Below, one piece after another: positions 27,358 through 36,221 of a DNA stretch of 64,000 nucleotides. A model generated the notes under the pieces. The model saw only the letters and a list, made by a program, of their open reading frames with translations. It ran no database searches and had not been told where the DNA came from. The first letter of the stretch is position 1; every line of letters starts with the position of its first letter. The translations under genes were made by a program, and so were the position numbers. Source of the DNA: Profundibacter sp033851955 (GTDB lineage: Bacteria; Pseudomonadota; Alphaproteobacteria; Rhodobacterales; Rhodobacteraceae); contig JAWSVK010000006.1 in assembly GCA_033851955.1 (NCBI GenBank), forward strand, positions 186,001 through 250,000, read 5' to 3'.

Positions 27358-27437
27358 CTGCGGCCCGATCCATTTTCTATTTGCACAAGAGAAACAGTGC
27401 GGTGAAAATGGTTAACACGATGTTAAGGTTTAGAAAT

Positions 27438-28835
27438 TTATACCTGCATAGGTTGGTTTTCACCCAAGGATTGCGGCACATCGGATTTATCGCGACTGAT
27501 CATATCGCGCTGCCATACAACTTGAATGATCGCGCCGCAGCGTTCTGGGCGCTCACTTTGGCTCAAAAACGGATCACAGCCATTGGCAAAGCTAAGTTCA
27601 GCCCCAGAGCGTTCCAACAATGTTTTCGCTATAAAGAGCCCCAAGCCCATGCCTTCATACCCCGGCCTATTTTGCTGATTTTGCGTTGCCCGACGATTGT
27701 TCACAAAAGGATCGCCGATGCGTTTGATTAAATGGGGTGGAAAGCCGCGACCGTCGTCGATGATTTTAAGGGTTATTTTGGTTTCATCCCATTTGACATC
27801 GACCCAGACATTTGCGCTGGAAAAATCAACCGCATTTTGGATGAGATTTCGCAACCCGTGAATGATCTCAGGCTGGCGTCTCACGCTGGGTTGCACAGGT
27901 CCGGAATTTTCGCTCGGCATTAGGGTGATTGTGACAGGTGTTCCGCGGTTCATATGAGGTTCAGCAGCCTCCTCAACGACAGCAGACAGTGGCGCAAACC
28001 GAAGGTGTAAATCGTCTTTGCCGATCTGTCCCATTGAACGCAAAATATCCCGACACCGATCAACTTGATCGCGGATAAGTTCAACGTCCTCTTTTTGTTG
28101 CGGCATATGGTCCAGATCATCCAACAATTCAACGCTGACCAGTTTGATGGTCGCAAGCGGCGTGCCCAATTCATGCGCGGCAGCCGCGACAACACCTCCT
28201 AAATCCGTCAGCTTTTGTTCACGTGACAGAGCCATCTGTGTGGCCAACAACGCCTCGGACATGGACTCAATCTCGGTGGTGACGCGGCGTGCATACATGC
28301 CCAAAAACACCGTACCGATCAGGATCGCCACCCAAAACCCGAACACGAACACATCCGGCATGATCAAGATTTCGCCATCACTGGTGTGCAGGGCAATATT
28401 AAAGGGCACGACCAGCGTCGTGACACCAATTGTCATAAGTCCCAAAAAGATCGTCGCACGGGTTTGCAGCACAGTCGCGGAAATCGCCACGGGCACAAGG
28501 ATCAACAAAGAAAACGGATTGTGCAATCCACCTGTCAGAAACAACAGCGCACCCAACTGCAAAATGTCGAATAAAAACATCAGCATCAATTGGTTCTGCG
28601 TCATGCGTTTGCTGTCAGGAAAAATGGACATTGCAATCAGATTGGCGACAGTTGAAACACCCACCACCATAAAGCACAGGCCTAAATTTAGCTGTAGATC
28701 AAAATACCGCACTGAAATTGTGATGGCCGCAATTTGCCCAAAGATCGCCACCCAGCGCAAAACAATGAAGGTCTGCAGCCGAATCCAGTTGCTGCGCTGT
28801 TGGCGAACGTATGGATTGGCATTGTTATTCGTCAT
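27438..28835 (-). CDS. regB: RegB (PrrB), redox-sensing histidine kinase
   Basis: RegB phosphorylates RegA when the quinone pool is reduced or oxygen is low. The 465-residue protein has six hydrophobic helices. It keeps the quinone-linked GGLHNPF motif between helices 3 and 4, the H-box AAAHELGTPLATIKL (phosphorylated histidine near 220), and the redox cysteine in DRCRDILRSMG (near 262). The ATP-binding domain shows NLIQNAVDFS, DDGRGFP and GMGLGLF. The ATG at 28835 with GAGGGA upstream is preferred to one nine codons earlier. It is divergent from senC-regA, the standard arrangement in Rhodobacteraceae. Confidence 0.96.
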   Translation of the reverse strand: MTNNNANPYVRQQRSNWIRLQTFIVLRWVAIFGQIAAITISVRYFDLQLNLGLCFMVVGVSTVANLIAMSIFPDSKRMTQNQLMLMFLFDILQLGALLFLTGGLHNPFSLLILVPVAISATVLQTRATIFLGLMTIGVTTLVVPFNIALHTSDGEILIMPDVFVFGFWVAILIGTVFLGMYARRVTTEIESMSEALLATQMALSREQKLTDLGGVVAAAAHELGTPLATIKLVSVELLDDLDHMPQQKEDVELIRDQVDRCRDILRSMGQIGKDDLHLRFAPLSAVVEEAAEPHMNRGTPVTITLMPSENSGPVQPSVRRQPEIIHGLRNLIQNAVDFSSANVWVDVKWDETKITLKIIDDGRGFPPHLIKRIGDPFVNNRRATQNQQNRPGYEGMGLGLFIAKTLLERSGAELSFANGCDPFLSQSERPERCGAIIQVVWQRDMISRDKSDVPQSLGENQPMQV

Positions 28836-28934
28836 GATTTCCCTCAAGCCTATGTGCGGCAACCTGTGCTATTGTTAGTTGGGTTGGATAAGACGATCAA
28901 TGCACAGTAATCCAAGATCAGGAGAATGAGAACA

Positions 28935-29561
28935 ATGCGGATGATTTCAATAGTTGCGGTGGCGGTCGTGGCGGCTTTGCTGGGGACGTTGTGGTATCTG
29001 ACATCCAAGCAGGACGCGGACGATCTGTTTGCGCAATGCCGTGCCAGCACTGTTGCGGGCGGGGCTGCCACAATCGGTGGGCCGTTTGAATTGGTCAACG
29101 AGGCAGGCAAAACTGTGACCGACAAAGATGTCATCACTGGTCCGTCATTGGTATATTTTGGCTATACATTCTGCCCTGACGTTTGTCCGCTCGACAATAT
29201 CCGCAATGTAGATGCCGTCGCAATTCTAGAAGAAAACATGAGCAAAATCGTAACGCCGATCTTTATCTCGATTGACCCAGAGCGCGACACACCCGAGGTG
29301 ATGGCTGAATTCACCGACAACATGCACCCCCGCATGGTGGGCCTGACGGGCACGTTGGAGCAAACCAAAGCCGCCTCTAAGGCTTATCGCACCTACTTCA
29401 AAAAACAAGAAGACGGCGATCCGGAATTTTACCTGATGGACCACTCAACCCAAACCTATCTGATGTTCCCCGAACACGGGTTCGTTGAGTTTTTCCGCCG
29501 AGATGAAACAGCCGAGGGCATGGCCAAGCGGGTCGGGTGTTTTATAGACGCGGCATCTTAA
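28935..29561 (+). CDS. senC: SenC/Sco1-family copper chaperone
   Basis: SenC/PrrC helps assemble the CuA or CuB centre of cytochrome oxidases and influences RegB signalling. The 208-residue protein has an N-terminal signal anchor (MISIVAVAVVAALLGTLWYL) and a thioredoxin-like domain with copper-binding YTFCPDVCP (CxxxC) and a distal histidine in FYLMDHSTQTYL. AGGAG lies ten bases before the ATG at 28935 but directly abuts the ATG at 28926, so the later start is preferred. regA follows after 69 bases. Confidence 0.93.
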   Translation: MRMISIVAVAVVAALLGTLWYLTSKQDADDLFAQCRASTVAGGAATIGGPFELVNEAGKTVTDKDVITGPSLVYFGYTFCPDVCPLDNIRNVDAVAILEENMSKIVTPIFISIDPERDTPEVMAEFTDNMHPRMVGLTGTLEQTKAASKAYRTYFKKQEDGDPEFYLMDHSTQTYLMFPEHGFVEFFRRDETAEGMAKRVGCFIDAAS

Positions 29562-29630
29562 ACCGAAATTGACCCGCCTTATGTGAGCGCATAGGGTGAG
29601 GCGGAACAGGTTGATCCAAAGGGGAAACAC

Positions 29631-30185
29631 ATGGCCGAGGTTGATCTAGCCGAGATCGGTGAAGATAAAACACTGCTTCTTGTTGATGATGACGAGCCGT
29701 TTTTGAAGCGGCTTGCCCGTGCAATGGAAAAGCGTGGCTTTGAACCTGAAATGGCAGGCTCCGTTGCGGCGGGACGCGCGATTGCGACAGCCCGCCCACC
29801 GGCCTATGCAGTCGTTGATCTGCGGCTAGAGGATGGCAACGGGTTGGAAGTGGTCGAAGTGTTGCGTGAAAAACGCCCCGATTGCCGCGTTGTGGTTTTG
29901 ACGGGTTACGGTGCGATTGCCACGGCGGTTGCTGCCGTTAAAATCGGCGCTGTGGATTACCTCTCAAAACCGGCCGATGCCAATGACGTGACGGCGGCGC
30001 TTTTGGCCAAACCGGATGAATTGCCCCCACCGCCTGAAAACCCGATGTCTGCGGATCGTGTGCGTTGGGAACATATCCAACGGGTGTACGAGCTGTGTGA
30101 TCGTAACGTCTCGGAAACCGCGCGCCGCCTGAACATGCACCGCCGCACGTTGCAACGTATTTTGGCCAAACGCAGCCCTAGATAG
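29631..30185 (+). CDS. regA: RegA (PrrA), redox response regulator
   Basis: RegA is the DNA-binding regulator phosphorylated by RegB; it controls photosynthesis, respiration, carbon and nitrogen fixation genes in relatives. The 184-residue protein has the receiver motifs LLVDDDEPF, the phospho-acceptor region YAVVDLRLEDG (aspartate near 63), VVLTGYG and YLSKPAD. The polyproline linker ELPPPPENP is followed by a Fis-type helix-turn-helix, NVSETARRLNMHRRTLQR, which is nearly invariant in the family. AAGGGGA precedes the ATG. Confidence 0.97.
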   Translation: MAEVDLAEIGEDKTLLLVDDDEPFLKRLARAMEKRGFEPEMAGSVAAGRAIATARPPAYAVVDLRLEDGNGLEVVEVLREKRPDCRVVVLTGYGAIATAVAAVKIGAVDYLSKPADANDVTAALLAKPDELPPPPENPMSADRVRWEHIQRVYELCDRNVSETARRLNMHRRTLQRILAKRSPR

Positions 30186-30229
30186 CGCGCCGCAATTATA
30201 GTAGCCTTTCGAAAAATACGGAGGCTTAG

Positions 30230-31723
30230 ATGAATCTAGCAAACTGGCTGGTGAAAACTGCGAAACTGCACCCTGATGCACCCGCGTTGTTCAACGGCAC
30301 AACGTGTTGTGCAACATACTCTGAATTCGCAACCCGCGCTTCTTCAATCGCAGCGAAGTTGCAGACCGAAATGGGCGTCGTCAAAGGCGACCGTGTTGCG
30401 GTGTTCCTGTCCAACTGCACCGAATATCTTGAGGTGCTATACGGCATTTGGTTCTTGGGCGCCGTGGCCGTTCCAATCAACGGCAAATTGCACGAAAAAG
30501 AGGCCAGCTGGATCATCTCCGACTCGGGCGCCAAGGTTGTCTTTACCAACGCTTCGCTTGATCTGGATAAAGGCCTGCGCACCATCACAACGGACACCGT
30601 TCAATCGATGTACCAAACCCCACCGTTGCCCAGCCCGACTGCCATCGACCATGACGATCTGGTCTGGCTGTTCTACACTTCAGGCACCACCGGCAAGCCC
30701 AAAGGCGTGATGCTGACCTCGGCCAATATCACCGCAATGACCCTGTCCTATTTTGCCGATGTGGATGATGTCCACAGCACCGACGCCGCCCTTTACGCCG
30801 CCCCCATGTCGCATGGCGCTGGCATCTATAACTTCATGCATGTGATCCGCGCCGCGCGCCATGTCGTGCCTTTGTCCGGCGGGTTTGATGCGGATGAAAT
30901 CCTGACCCTTGCACCGCAGTTGCAGAACGTCTCGATGTTCGCGGCCCCCACCATGGTGCGTCGATTGATTGACCGCGCCAAGGCCCGAAACGAGGACGGC
31001 GATGGCCTGCGCACTATCGTTTATGCAGGCGGCCCGATGTATCTGGCTGACATCATTGAGGCCGTCGATGTGATGGGCCCGCGCTTTATCCAGGTGTTGG
31101 GTCAAGGTGAATGCCCAATGACAATCACAGCTCTGCCGCGTGCGTTAGTTGCGGACCGAACCCACCCCAATTGGCGCCAACGCCTGGCAGGTGTGGGTGT
31201 CGCGCAAAGCGTTGTTTCAGTTCGGATTTGTGACGCGCTGGGCGCTGAATTGCCCACCGGTGAAGTCGGCGAAATTTGCGTGTCGGGCACTCCTGTGATG
31301 GCGGGCTATTGGCAAAACCCAAAGGCCACTGCGGAAACAGTCATCGACGGCTGGTTAAAAACCGGCGACATGGGCGCGATGGACGCGGACGGCTTTATCA
31401 CCCTGCATGATCGCGCCAAGGATATGGTGATCTCTGGCGGTTCTAACATTTACCCGCGCGAAGTCGAAGAGGTGTTGTTGCAACACCCCAATGTGTCCGA
31501 AGTCTCGGTGGTTGGAAAATCAGATCCCGAGTGGGGTGAAATCGTGGTTGCCTTTGTGGTGGGCGATAAGGTGGATGCCCCCGCTTTGGACCGGTATTGT
31601 CTGGATCAAATTGCGCGATTCAAACGGCCAAAGCTTTATCGCTTTGTGTCAGAACTGCCAAAAAACAACTACGGTAAGGTGCTAAAAACAGACCTGCGTC
31701 AACGGCTCGAAACCGAGGAGTAA
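30230..31723 (+). CDS. Acyl-CoA synthetase / AMP-dependent ligase
   Basis: The 497-residue ANL-superfamily enzyme forms an acyl-adenylate and then an acyl-CoA. Seen: the P-loop-like FYTSGTTGKPKGVML (about 148-162), VLGQGECPM at the adenine/acyl pocket, the hinge motif LKTGDMGAMDADGF, and the catalytic lysine region LPKNNYGKVLK near the end. The chain length or nature of the acid cannot be told. CGGAGG precedes the ATG. It follows regA on the same strand (44-base gap), and a small lipoprotein gene follows after three bases. Confidence 0.9.
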   Translation: MNLANWLVKTAKLHPDAPALFNGTTCCATYSEFATRASSIAAKLQTEMGVVKGDRVAVFLSNCTEYLEVLYGIWFLGAVAVPINGKLHEKEASWIISDSGAKVVFTNASLDLDKGLRTITTDTVQSMYQTPPLPSPTAIDHDDLVWLFYTSGTTGKPKGVMLTSANITAMTLSYFADVDDVHSTDAALYAAPMSHGAGIYNFMHVIRAARHVVPLSGGFDADEILTLAPQLQNVSMFAAPTMVRRLIDRAKARNEDGDGLRTIVYAGGPMYLADIIEAVDVMGPRFIQVLGQGECPMTITALPRALVADRTHPNWRQRLAGVGVAQSVVSVRICDALGAELPTGEVGEICVSGTPVMAGYWQNPKATAETVIDGWLKTGDMGAMDADGFITLHDRAKDMVISGGSNIYPREVEEVLLQHPNVSEVSVVGKSDPEWGEIVVAFVVGDKVDAPALDRYCLDQIARFKRPKLYRFVSELPKNNYGKVLKTDLRQRLETEE

Positions 31724-31726
31724 CCC

Positions 31727-32101
31727 ATGCTCAAAATATCAGTGATCTGCGCCATCACGCTCGCGGGTTGTGTCGCACCTACATCCCCCGCCGCGCCCTT
31801 GCCGCAACGGATCATTCCCACCTCAGGCGGGTTGAATATCGCCGATAGTGGCGGCCAAGAAATCAGCTTTGGCCGCAGTCAATTGGGTGTCGAGGTCGCA
31901 ATAAATCGTTTGGTCGGCACTGTGCCAATCAACGGCGGGGTTAGCGCCCAAGGCTGTGATCTGCGACTGTGGGAAAACGGGTTGGAATTGGTATTTCGTC
32001 AAGGTCGTTTTGTGGGCTGGATTGCGGGCCCGCCGATCTGGGGCTTGCCTGCACGCGCCGCCGGAAACACCTGCGGATTTGACACCCACAACGCCGGCTA
32101 A
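31727..32101 (+). CDS. Small hypothetical lipoprotein
   Basis: The 124-residue product has a lipoprotein signal peptide with lipobox TLAGC (cysteine about 15), a proline/alanine linker, and a compact domain with two further cysteines (SAQGCDLRLWENG and AGNTCGFDTH) that might form a disulfide. I recognise no family. The ATG lies three bases after the acyl-CoA synthetase stop, so the two are co-transcribed. Its end overlaps the convergent acetyltransferase gene by four bases. Confidence 0.75.
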   Translation: MLKISVICAITLAGCVAPTSPAAPLPQRIIPTSGGLNIADSGGQEISFGRSQLGVEVAINRLVGTVPINGGVSAQGCDLRLWENGLELVFRQGRFVGWIAGPPIWGLPARAAGNTCGFDTHNAG

Positions 32102-32583
32102 AGCTTCAGTCGTTTGCTGATCCGGTCCACCATCGTTCCGTCCGGCAATTGCACGGGTTCACCCAATCCGAAATCGGTAAACCCCATCTTATTGTAATAG
32201 GCCAAACCGCCTGTATTGTCGGCGCGAATGGTCGCGTCAATTTCAAGAACCCCAAGTGACGGAGCGGCATTGGTGGTGGCCGCGAACAGCGCCGTTCCGA
32301 TGCCGCGTTTGGTGCCGCCGACTTTGCTAAAGGTCGCGATGATCCCAAGCGTTTTTGACAAATTTGGATAAACCTCAAGCGATTGGTATCCGAGCAAGTC
32401 ACCCGTTTCGCTGTCGCATGCAACATGGATACAGCCGCTGGTTTTCAATCTGTTGATAAAACCCTCGGTCGTTTCAACCGTGGCCTCAACCAATAGCGCT
32501 GTTGTGCCGCCGATGCGAACAATCTCGTTCAACAATTCGGTCATGTCACGGGCGTCGGAAAGGGCGGCGAGGCGAATGATCAT
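32098..32583 (-). CDS. GNAT-family N-acetyltransferase
   Basis: The 161-residue protein has the GNAT fold: an N-terminal IIRLAALSDARDMTELLNEIV, the strand SLEVYPNLSKTLGIIATFSKV, the acetyl-CoA loop KRGIGTALFAATTNAA, and the end motif NTGGLAYYNKMGFTDFG. The acceptor is unknown. It overlaps the downstream end of the LysR-type regulator by four bases, so the two form a small operon. Confidence 0.9.
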   Translation of the reverse strand: MIIRLAALSDARDMTELLNEIVRIGGTTALLVEATVETTEGFINRLKTSGCIHVACDSETGDLLGYQSLEVYPNLSKTLGIIATFSKVGGTKRGIGTALFAATTNAAPSLGVLEIDATIRADNTGGLAYYNKMGFTDFGLGEPVQLPDGTMVDRISKRLKL

Positions 32584-33458
32584 GTGTTGTCCTTACAGGA
32601 TCGCAACCAGTTGATAAAGGCGGCCAGGTTTTTGGATTGCGTTTCATTTCGGGTCACAAGGTAATAGCCCAAGGTGCCGGATGAAGCGGTGAACAGACTG
32701 ATCAATGCCCCGCTTTCCAGATCACGTTCGGCCACTGCTTGCGTGGCGATGGCCGCGCCATAACCGGACCGCGCCGCGACATGTGCAAGGGTCGAGGTTG
32801 GGAACTCAGACTTCTTAACCTTCGACAGATCAAGCCCGAGCTCCTCTGCCCAAAGCACCTGGTCAAGTCGGTCAGTTTCCAACAACCATTTCACATCCGC
32901 CAAATCAGACAGTTTGTACACTTTACGGTCAGAAATGTACTCTTTGCTCGAAACCACCACAAATTGCGCCGAGGCCAGCAACTCGGACTTGTACCCCGCC
33001 CAAACCCCCTTGCCATAGCGGATCGCCAGATCGACTCCATCGCTGCGCAAATCCGTCAGCCCAATGCTTGGTGCCAAAGTCAGTTCAATGTCGGGATGCT
33101 TGGCCCAAAACTCGCCAAGGCGTGGCATCAGCCAACTTTCGGCAAAGGATGGAGTCGTGGTGATTGTAAGTGGGCGGTCCTCGGCTTCGGCATGCAGATC
33201 GTTTATGCCTGCTTGGATGGTCAAAAACCCTTCCGAGAGCGAATTCGCAAGACGCTGGCCGCTTGGGGTCAGCTCCATTTTTCGACCCTGACGAAAGAGC
33301 AGGCTTTGAGAGAAGAAATCTTCAAGCCCGCGCACGTGTTGAGCAATCGCGGCGTGGGTGACGTTCAATTCACGGCCCGCGGCGCTAAAGCTGTTAAGCC
33401 GCGCTGTTGCCTCAAAGGCTCGCAAGGCAGAGAGAGAAGGGATGTTCCGCCAGTCCAT
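32580..33458 (-). CDS. LysR-type transcriptional regulator (GcvA-like)
   Basis: The 292-residue regulator has the N-terminal winged helix-turn-helix (SLSALRAFEATARLNSFSAAGRELNVTHAAIAQHV, about 7-41) and a periplasmic-binding-like effector domain typical of the GcvA branch (LTPSGQRLA, TLAPSIGLTDLRSDGVDLAIRYG). The ligand is unknown. It is divergent from a 51-codon gene across 105 bases, and LysR regulators often control the divergent neighbour. A short palindrome AGTTAAACT lies in that gap near the lysR start. Confidence 0.92.
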   Translation of the reverse strand: MDWRNIPSLSALRAFEATARLNSFSAAGRELNVTHAAIAQHVRGLEDFFSQSLLFRQGRKMELTPSGQRLANSLSEGFLTIQAGINDLHAEAEDRPLTITTTPSFAESWLMPRLGEFWAKHPDIELTLAPSIGLTDLRSDGVDLAIRYGKGVWAGYKSELLASAQFVVVSSKEYISDRKVYKLSDLADVKWLLETDRLDQVLWAEELGLDLSKVKKSEFPTSTLAHVAARSGYGAAIATQAVAERDLESGALISLFTASSGTLGYYLVTRNETQSKNLAAFINWLRSCKDNT

Positions 33459-33563
33459 TACCTTATCCTGTTAGTTAAACTTACATATTGAAATTCTTAC
33501 AGATTCGAAATCGTCGCGCCACTGCGCTAAACCTAGGGCATCAACATAACGAAAGGAAACGAA

Positions 33564-33719
33564 ATGTTATCTATTATTTCAAATGCCATGCGGGTCGCAA
33601 CACGCAACGAAACCAGCGCAGAAGCCGATATGCGGCGCTTTAAGGCCAAACAAGAATCGCGACGTCGTGACGAAGAATACTACCGTCGCTGGGTGAAAAC
33701 ATCTGGTGGGCGTTGGTAG
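33564..33719 (+). CDS. Small basic protein of 51 residues (unknown)
   Basis: An ATG with AAAGGAAAC upstream opens a 51-codon frame ending in TAG. The product begins MLSIISNAMRVATRNETSA and continues with a highly charged arginine-rich helix (MRRFKAKQESRRRDEEYYRRW) to end GGRW. The shape (short, basic, tyrosine and arginine rich) recalls the DUF1127/YjiS group, but the match is not firm. It is divergent from the LysR regulator, and its stop abuts the stop of the convergent HD-domain gene. Good ribosome site and amino acid pattern support a real gene. Confidence 0.72.
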   Translation: MLSIISNAMRVATRNETSAEADMRRFKAKQESRRRDEEYYRRWVKTSGGRW

Positions 33720-34313
33720 TTAGAGTTGCGCCAACAGTTCATTGTGTCGCGCGGTGAAATCCAAACGTACAGCCAAAGGGGGGCGCAAATGAATGCGCAG
33801 ACCTTTGATAACATCAGAGGCGGGCTTGCCAAACAACTTGTCCGCCTCAGACACAGTAAAACCAGCAATTTGTGTCGCCTCCAGCCAAGCGCTTATTTTG
33901 TCGGCGGTTTTGATCTGCTTTTTCACCGCAACCGGAATGGTGGCGGGTAATCCAAACTTGATGTGAATGGCGGCCGTGAGCCGGTCGTCCAACATCCCGT
34001 ACCCAGGCCCGACAGCGGCCTTCACAGGCGAAATCATATCCCCGATCACATATTCTGGAGCATCATGTAAAAGAGCAGCCAAACGCCATTTTATAGGTGC
34101 TTTGGGCTGGATTAGAGAATAAATTTGCTCCACCAACAGGGAATGCTCGGCCACGGAATAGGCATAGTCGCCAATGGTTTGCCCATTCCAGCGCGCCACA
34201 AAAGCCAAGCCATGCGCGATATCTTCGATCTCGATATCCATCGGCGTTGGGTCCAGCAGATCAAGCCTGCGGCCAGAGAGCATACGTTGCCATGCGCGGG
34301 GTTGGGGAGCCAT
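33720..34313 (-). CDS. HD-domain phosphohydrolase (YfbR-like)
   Basis: The 197-residue protein has the HD-superfamily metal ligands: SVAEHSLLVEQIY (His, about 55), LLHDAPEYVIGD (His-Asp, about 85) and a later aspartate in KTADKISAWLEA. The pattern fits the YfbR-like 5'-nucleotidase branch, which removes phosphate from deoxynucleoside monophosphates, but the substrate is inferred. Its stop codon is directly adjacent to the stop of the convergent small gene. Confidence 0.87.
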   Translation of the reverse strand: MAPQPRAWQRMLSGRRLDLLDPTPMDIEIEDIAHGLAFVARWNGQTIGDYAYSVAEHSLLVEQIYSLIQPKAPIKWRLAALLHDAPEYVIGDMISPVKAAVGPGYGMLDDRLTAAIHIKFGLPATIPVAVKKQIKTADKISAWLEATQIAGFTVSEADKLFGKPASDVIKGLRIHLRPPLAVRLDFTARHNELLAQL

Positions 34314-34620
34314 ATTTTGGGTTTCCTCGATTTGGTCGAACTAAGATCACTATTAGATATTGCCGTAAATCTGCGTGCCCGTCATTCGTATTGTTCAGAA
34401 TTTCGGCTATTTTTTACTGGGCTTGAAAAGGTTCCCTTTTTCAACCGACCGTAGCCTATTACTGGCAGAGCAAAATATGGTATAGCGTCAGGCGTGTACA
34501 GCTTGACCAGCACGCCAAAGCAGCGGGAATCGCCAGTTAATGGCATCATAAGTTGCCCTTGGTAATAACCAATGCTATCAGGCCCAAGAAAAGTCTCATA
34601 TCGTGTTAGGAAATAGCCAA
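34314..34620 (+). promoter_or_regulatory. Long leader region of ahcY with nested hairpins
   Basis: No credible gene fills these 307 bases. Near ahcY there are nested perfect six-base stems: ACTGGC (34461-34466) with GCCAGT (34532-34537), enclosing GGCGTG (34491-34496) with CACGCC (34511-34516). A further hairpin TTGGT-AATA-ACCAA lies at 34559-34572. The arrangement could be a structured mRNA leader sensing S-adenosylhomocysteine or S-adenosylmethionine, since ahcY genes elsewhere carry SAH riboswitches. I do not recognise the known consensus. The stems are seen; the function is a guess. Confidence 0.35.
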
Positions 34621-36015
34621 ATGGCAACGGATTATATTGTAAAAGACATCGCGCTGGCCGGCTATGGCCGCAAGGAATTGGATATTGCCGAAACTGAAAT
34701 GCCGGGTCTGATGGCGTTGCGTGCGGAATATGGCGAGAGCCAGCCGTTGAAAGGCGCTCGGATTGCGGGCTCACTTCACATGACTATTCAGACCGCGTGT
34801 TTGATTGAAACACTGGTGGCGTTGGGTGCCGAGGTGCGTTGGGCATCTTGCAACATCTTTTCCACCCAAGACCACGCAGCGGCCGTAATTGCCGAAGCCA
34901 ACATTCCTGTGTTCGCCATCAAAGGCCAATCACTGGAAGAGCATTGGGACTATCAGGACCGTATCTTTTTGTTCAAAGAGGGCACATGTAACCTGATCTT
35001 GGACGATGGTGGCGACGCCACACTTTACATCCTGTTGGGCGCCCGCGCCGAAGCTGGCGAAATGGAATTGCTGGAAAACCCACAATCCGAAGAAGAAACC
35101 GCAATCTATGCACAGATCAAAAAGCGTTTGGCCAGCAGCCCAGGTTGGTTTGCCGCACAACGTGACGCGATCCAAGGTGTTTCCGAGGAAACCACCACCG
35201 GCGTTCACCGTCTGTATGAGCTGGTCAAAGAAGGCCAGCTGCCGTTCCCTGCGATCAACGTGAATGATTCAGTGACCAAGTCGAAATTCGACAACAAGTA
35301 CGGCTGTAAAGAATCTTTGGTTGACGGCATTCGTCGCGCCACGGACACCATGATGGCCGGTAAAGTTGCCGTGGTTTGTGGTTATGGCGATGTTGGCAAA
35401 GGTTCAGCTGCGTCACTATCCGGCGCGGGTGCGCGGGTGAAAGTAACTGAAGTTGATCCAATCTGTGCACTGCAAGCAGCGATGGATGGTTTTGAAGTTG
35501 TTGTCCTAGAGGACGTGGTCGACAGTGCTGATATCTTTATCACCACAACTGGCAACAAAGACGTGATCCGGATCGAGCATATGCGCGAAATGAAGGACAT
35601 GGCGATTGTTGGCAACATTGGCCACTTTGACAATGAGATTCAGGTCGCGAGCCTGAAAAACCACAAATGGACCAACATCAAAGAACAGGTTGATATGATC
35701 GAAATGCCATCGGGTGCGCGGCTGATTTTGCTGTCCGAGGGTCGTTTGCTCAACCTTGGCAACGCGACGGGTCACCCAAGCTTTGTGATGTCGGCCTCCT
35801 TTACCAACCAAACTTTGGCACAGATCGAACTTTGGACCAAAGGTGACGAGTATAAGAACGACGTTTACATCCTGCCCAAGCATCTGGACGAAAAAGTCGC
35901 GCGCCTGCATCTGGACCGGATCGGCGTTAAGCTGTCCAAATTGGACAAAACTCAAGCAGACTATATCGGCGTGTCGGTTGACGGCCCATATAAGCCAGAG
36001 CATTATCGCTACTAA
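34621..36015 (+). CDS. ahcY: S-adenosylhomocysteine hydrolase
   Basis: AhcY splits S-adenosylhomocysteine to adenosine and homocysteine, keeping methylation reactions going. The 464-residue protein has the substrate domain (SLHMTIQTACLIETL, WASCNIFSTQDHAAA), the NAD-binding glycine motif VCGYGDVGKGSA (about 245-256), VGNIGHFDNEI, and the C-terminal YKPEHYRY whose lysine and tyrosine reach into the partner subunit. The ATG at 34621 has AGGAA nine bases upstream. A strong terminator follows. Confidence 0.98.
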   Translation: MATDYIVKDIALAGYGRKELDIAETEMPGLMALRAEYGESQPLKGARIAGSLHMTIQTACLIETLVALGAEVRWASCNIFSTQDHAAAVIAEANIPVFAIKGQSLEEHWDYQDRIFLFKEGTCNLILDDGGDATLYILLGARAEAGEMELLENPQSEEETAIYAQIKKRLASSPGWFAAQRDAIQGVSEETTTGVHRLYELVKEGQLPFPAINVNDSVTKSKFDNKYGCKESLVDGIRRATDTMMAGKVAVVCGYGDVGKGSAASLSGAGARVKVTEVDPICALQAAMDGFEVVVLEDVVDSADIFITTTGNKDVIRIEHMREMKDMAIVGNIGHFDNEIQVASLKNHKWTNIKEQVDMIEMPSGARLILLSEGRLLNLGNATGHPSFVMSASFTNQTLAQIELWTKGDEYKNDVYILPKHLDEKVARLHLDRIGVKLSKLDKTQADYIGVSVDGPYKPEHYRY

Positions 36016-36050
36016 TTTCTTGTAAACATTACACGAAAACGAGACCTTGG

Positions 36051-36083
36051 CCGCCGCCCTGTATTGAACAGGGCGGCGGTTTT
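36051..36083 (+). terminator. Rho-independent terminator after ahcY
   Basis: A perfect twelve-base stem CCGCCGCCCTGT / ACAGGGCGGCGG with a five-base loop is followed by TTTTAT, 36 bases after the ahcY stop. Confidence 0.95.
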
Positions 36084-36183
36084 ATCTTGAACGGCAAAGA
36101 AATGCTGCCCCAAACAAAATTCTTTTGTATTTAGCACAATTGGCTATAGTTTACGGGTAATGGCCTATGTTGGGCCACATAAG

Positions 36184-36198
36184 CGGAGCGAAGCTCCG
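36184..36198 (+). promoter_or_regulatory. Short hairpin in the 5' leader of the DUF2853 gene
   Basis: CGGAGC-GAA-GCTCCG is a perfect six-base stem with a three-base loop, ending about ten bases before the GGTGGGAG ribosome site at 36209-36216. It could affect mRNA stability or translation; no family is recognised. Confidence 0.4.
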
Positions 36199-36221
36199 AC
36201 AATTTTGGTGGGAGTAAAACT

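Noticed and set aside
28211..28228. TTGTTCACGTGACAG as a second parS
   Set aside because: It shares only the central CACGTG with parS; the flanking bases do not match, so ParB specificity is not expected.
34382..34774. 130-codon minus-strand frame over the ahcY leader and start
   Set aside because: It runs through the well-supported start of ahcY on the opposite strand, has no ribosome site I can see, and its translation resembles no protein pattern.
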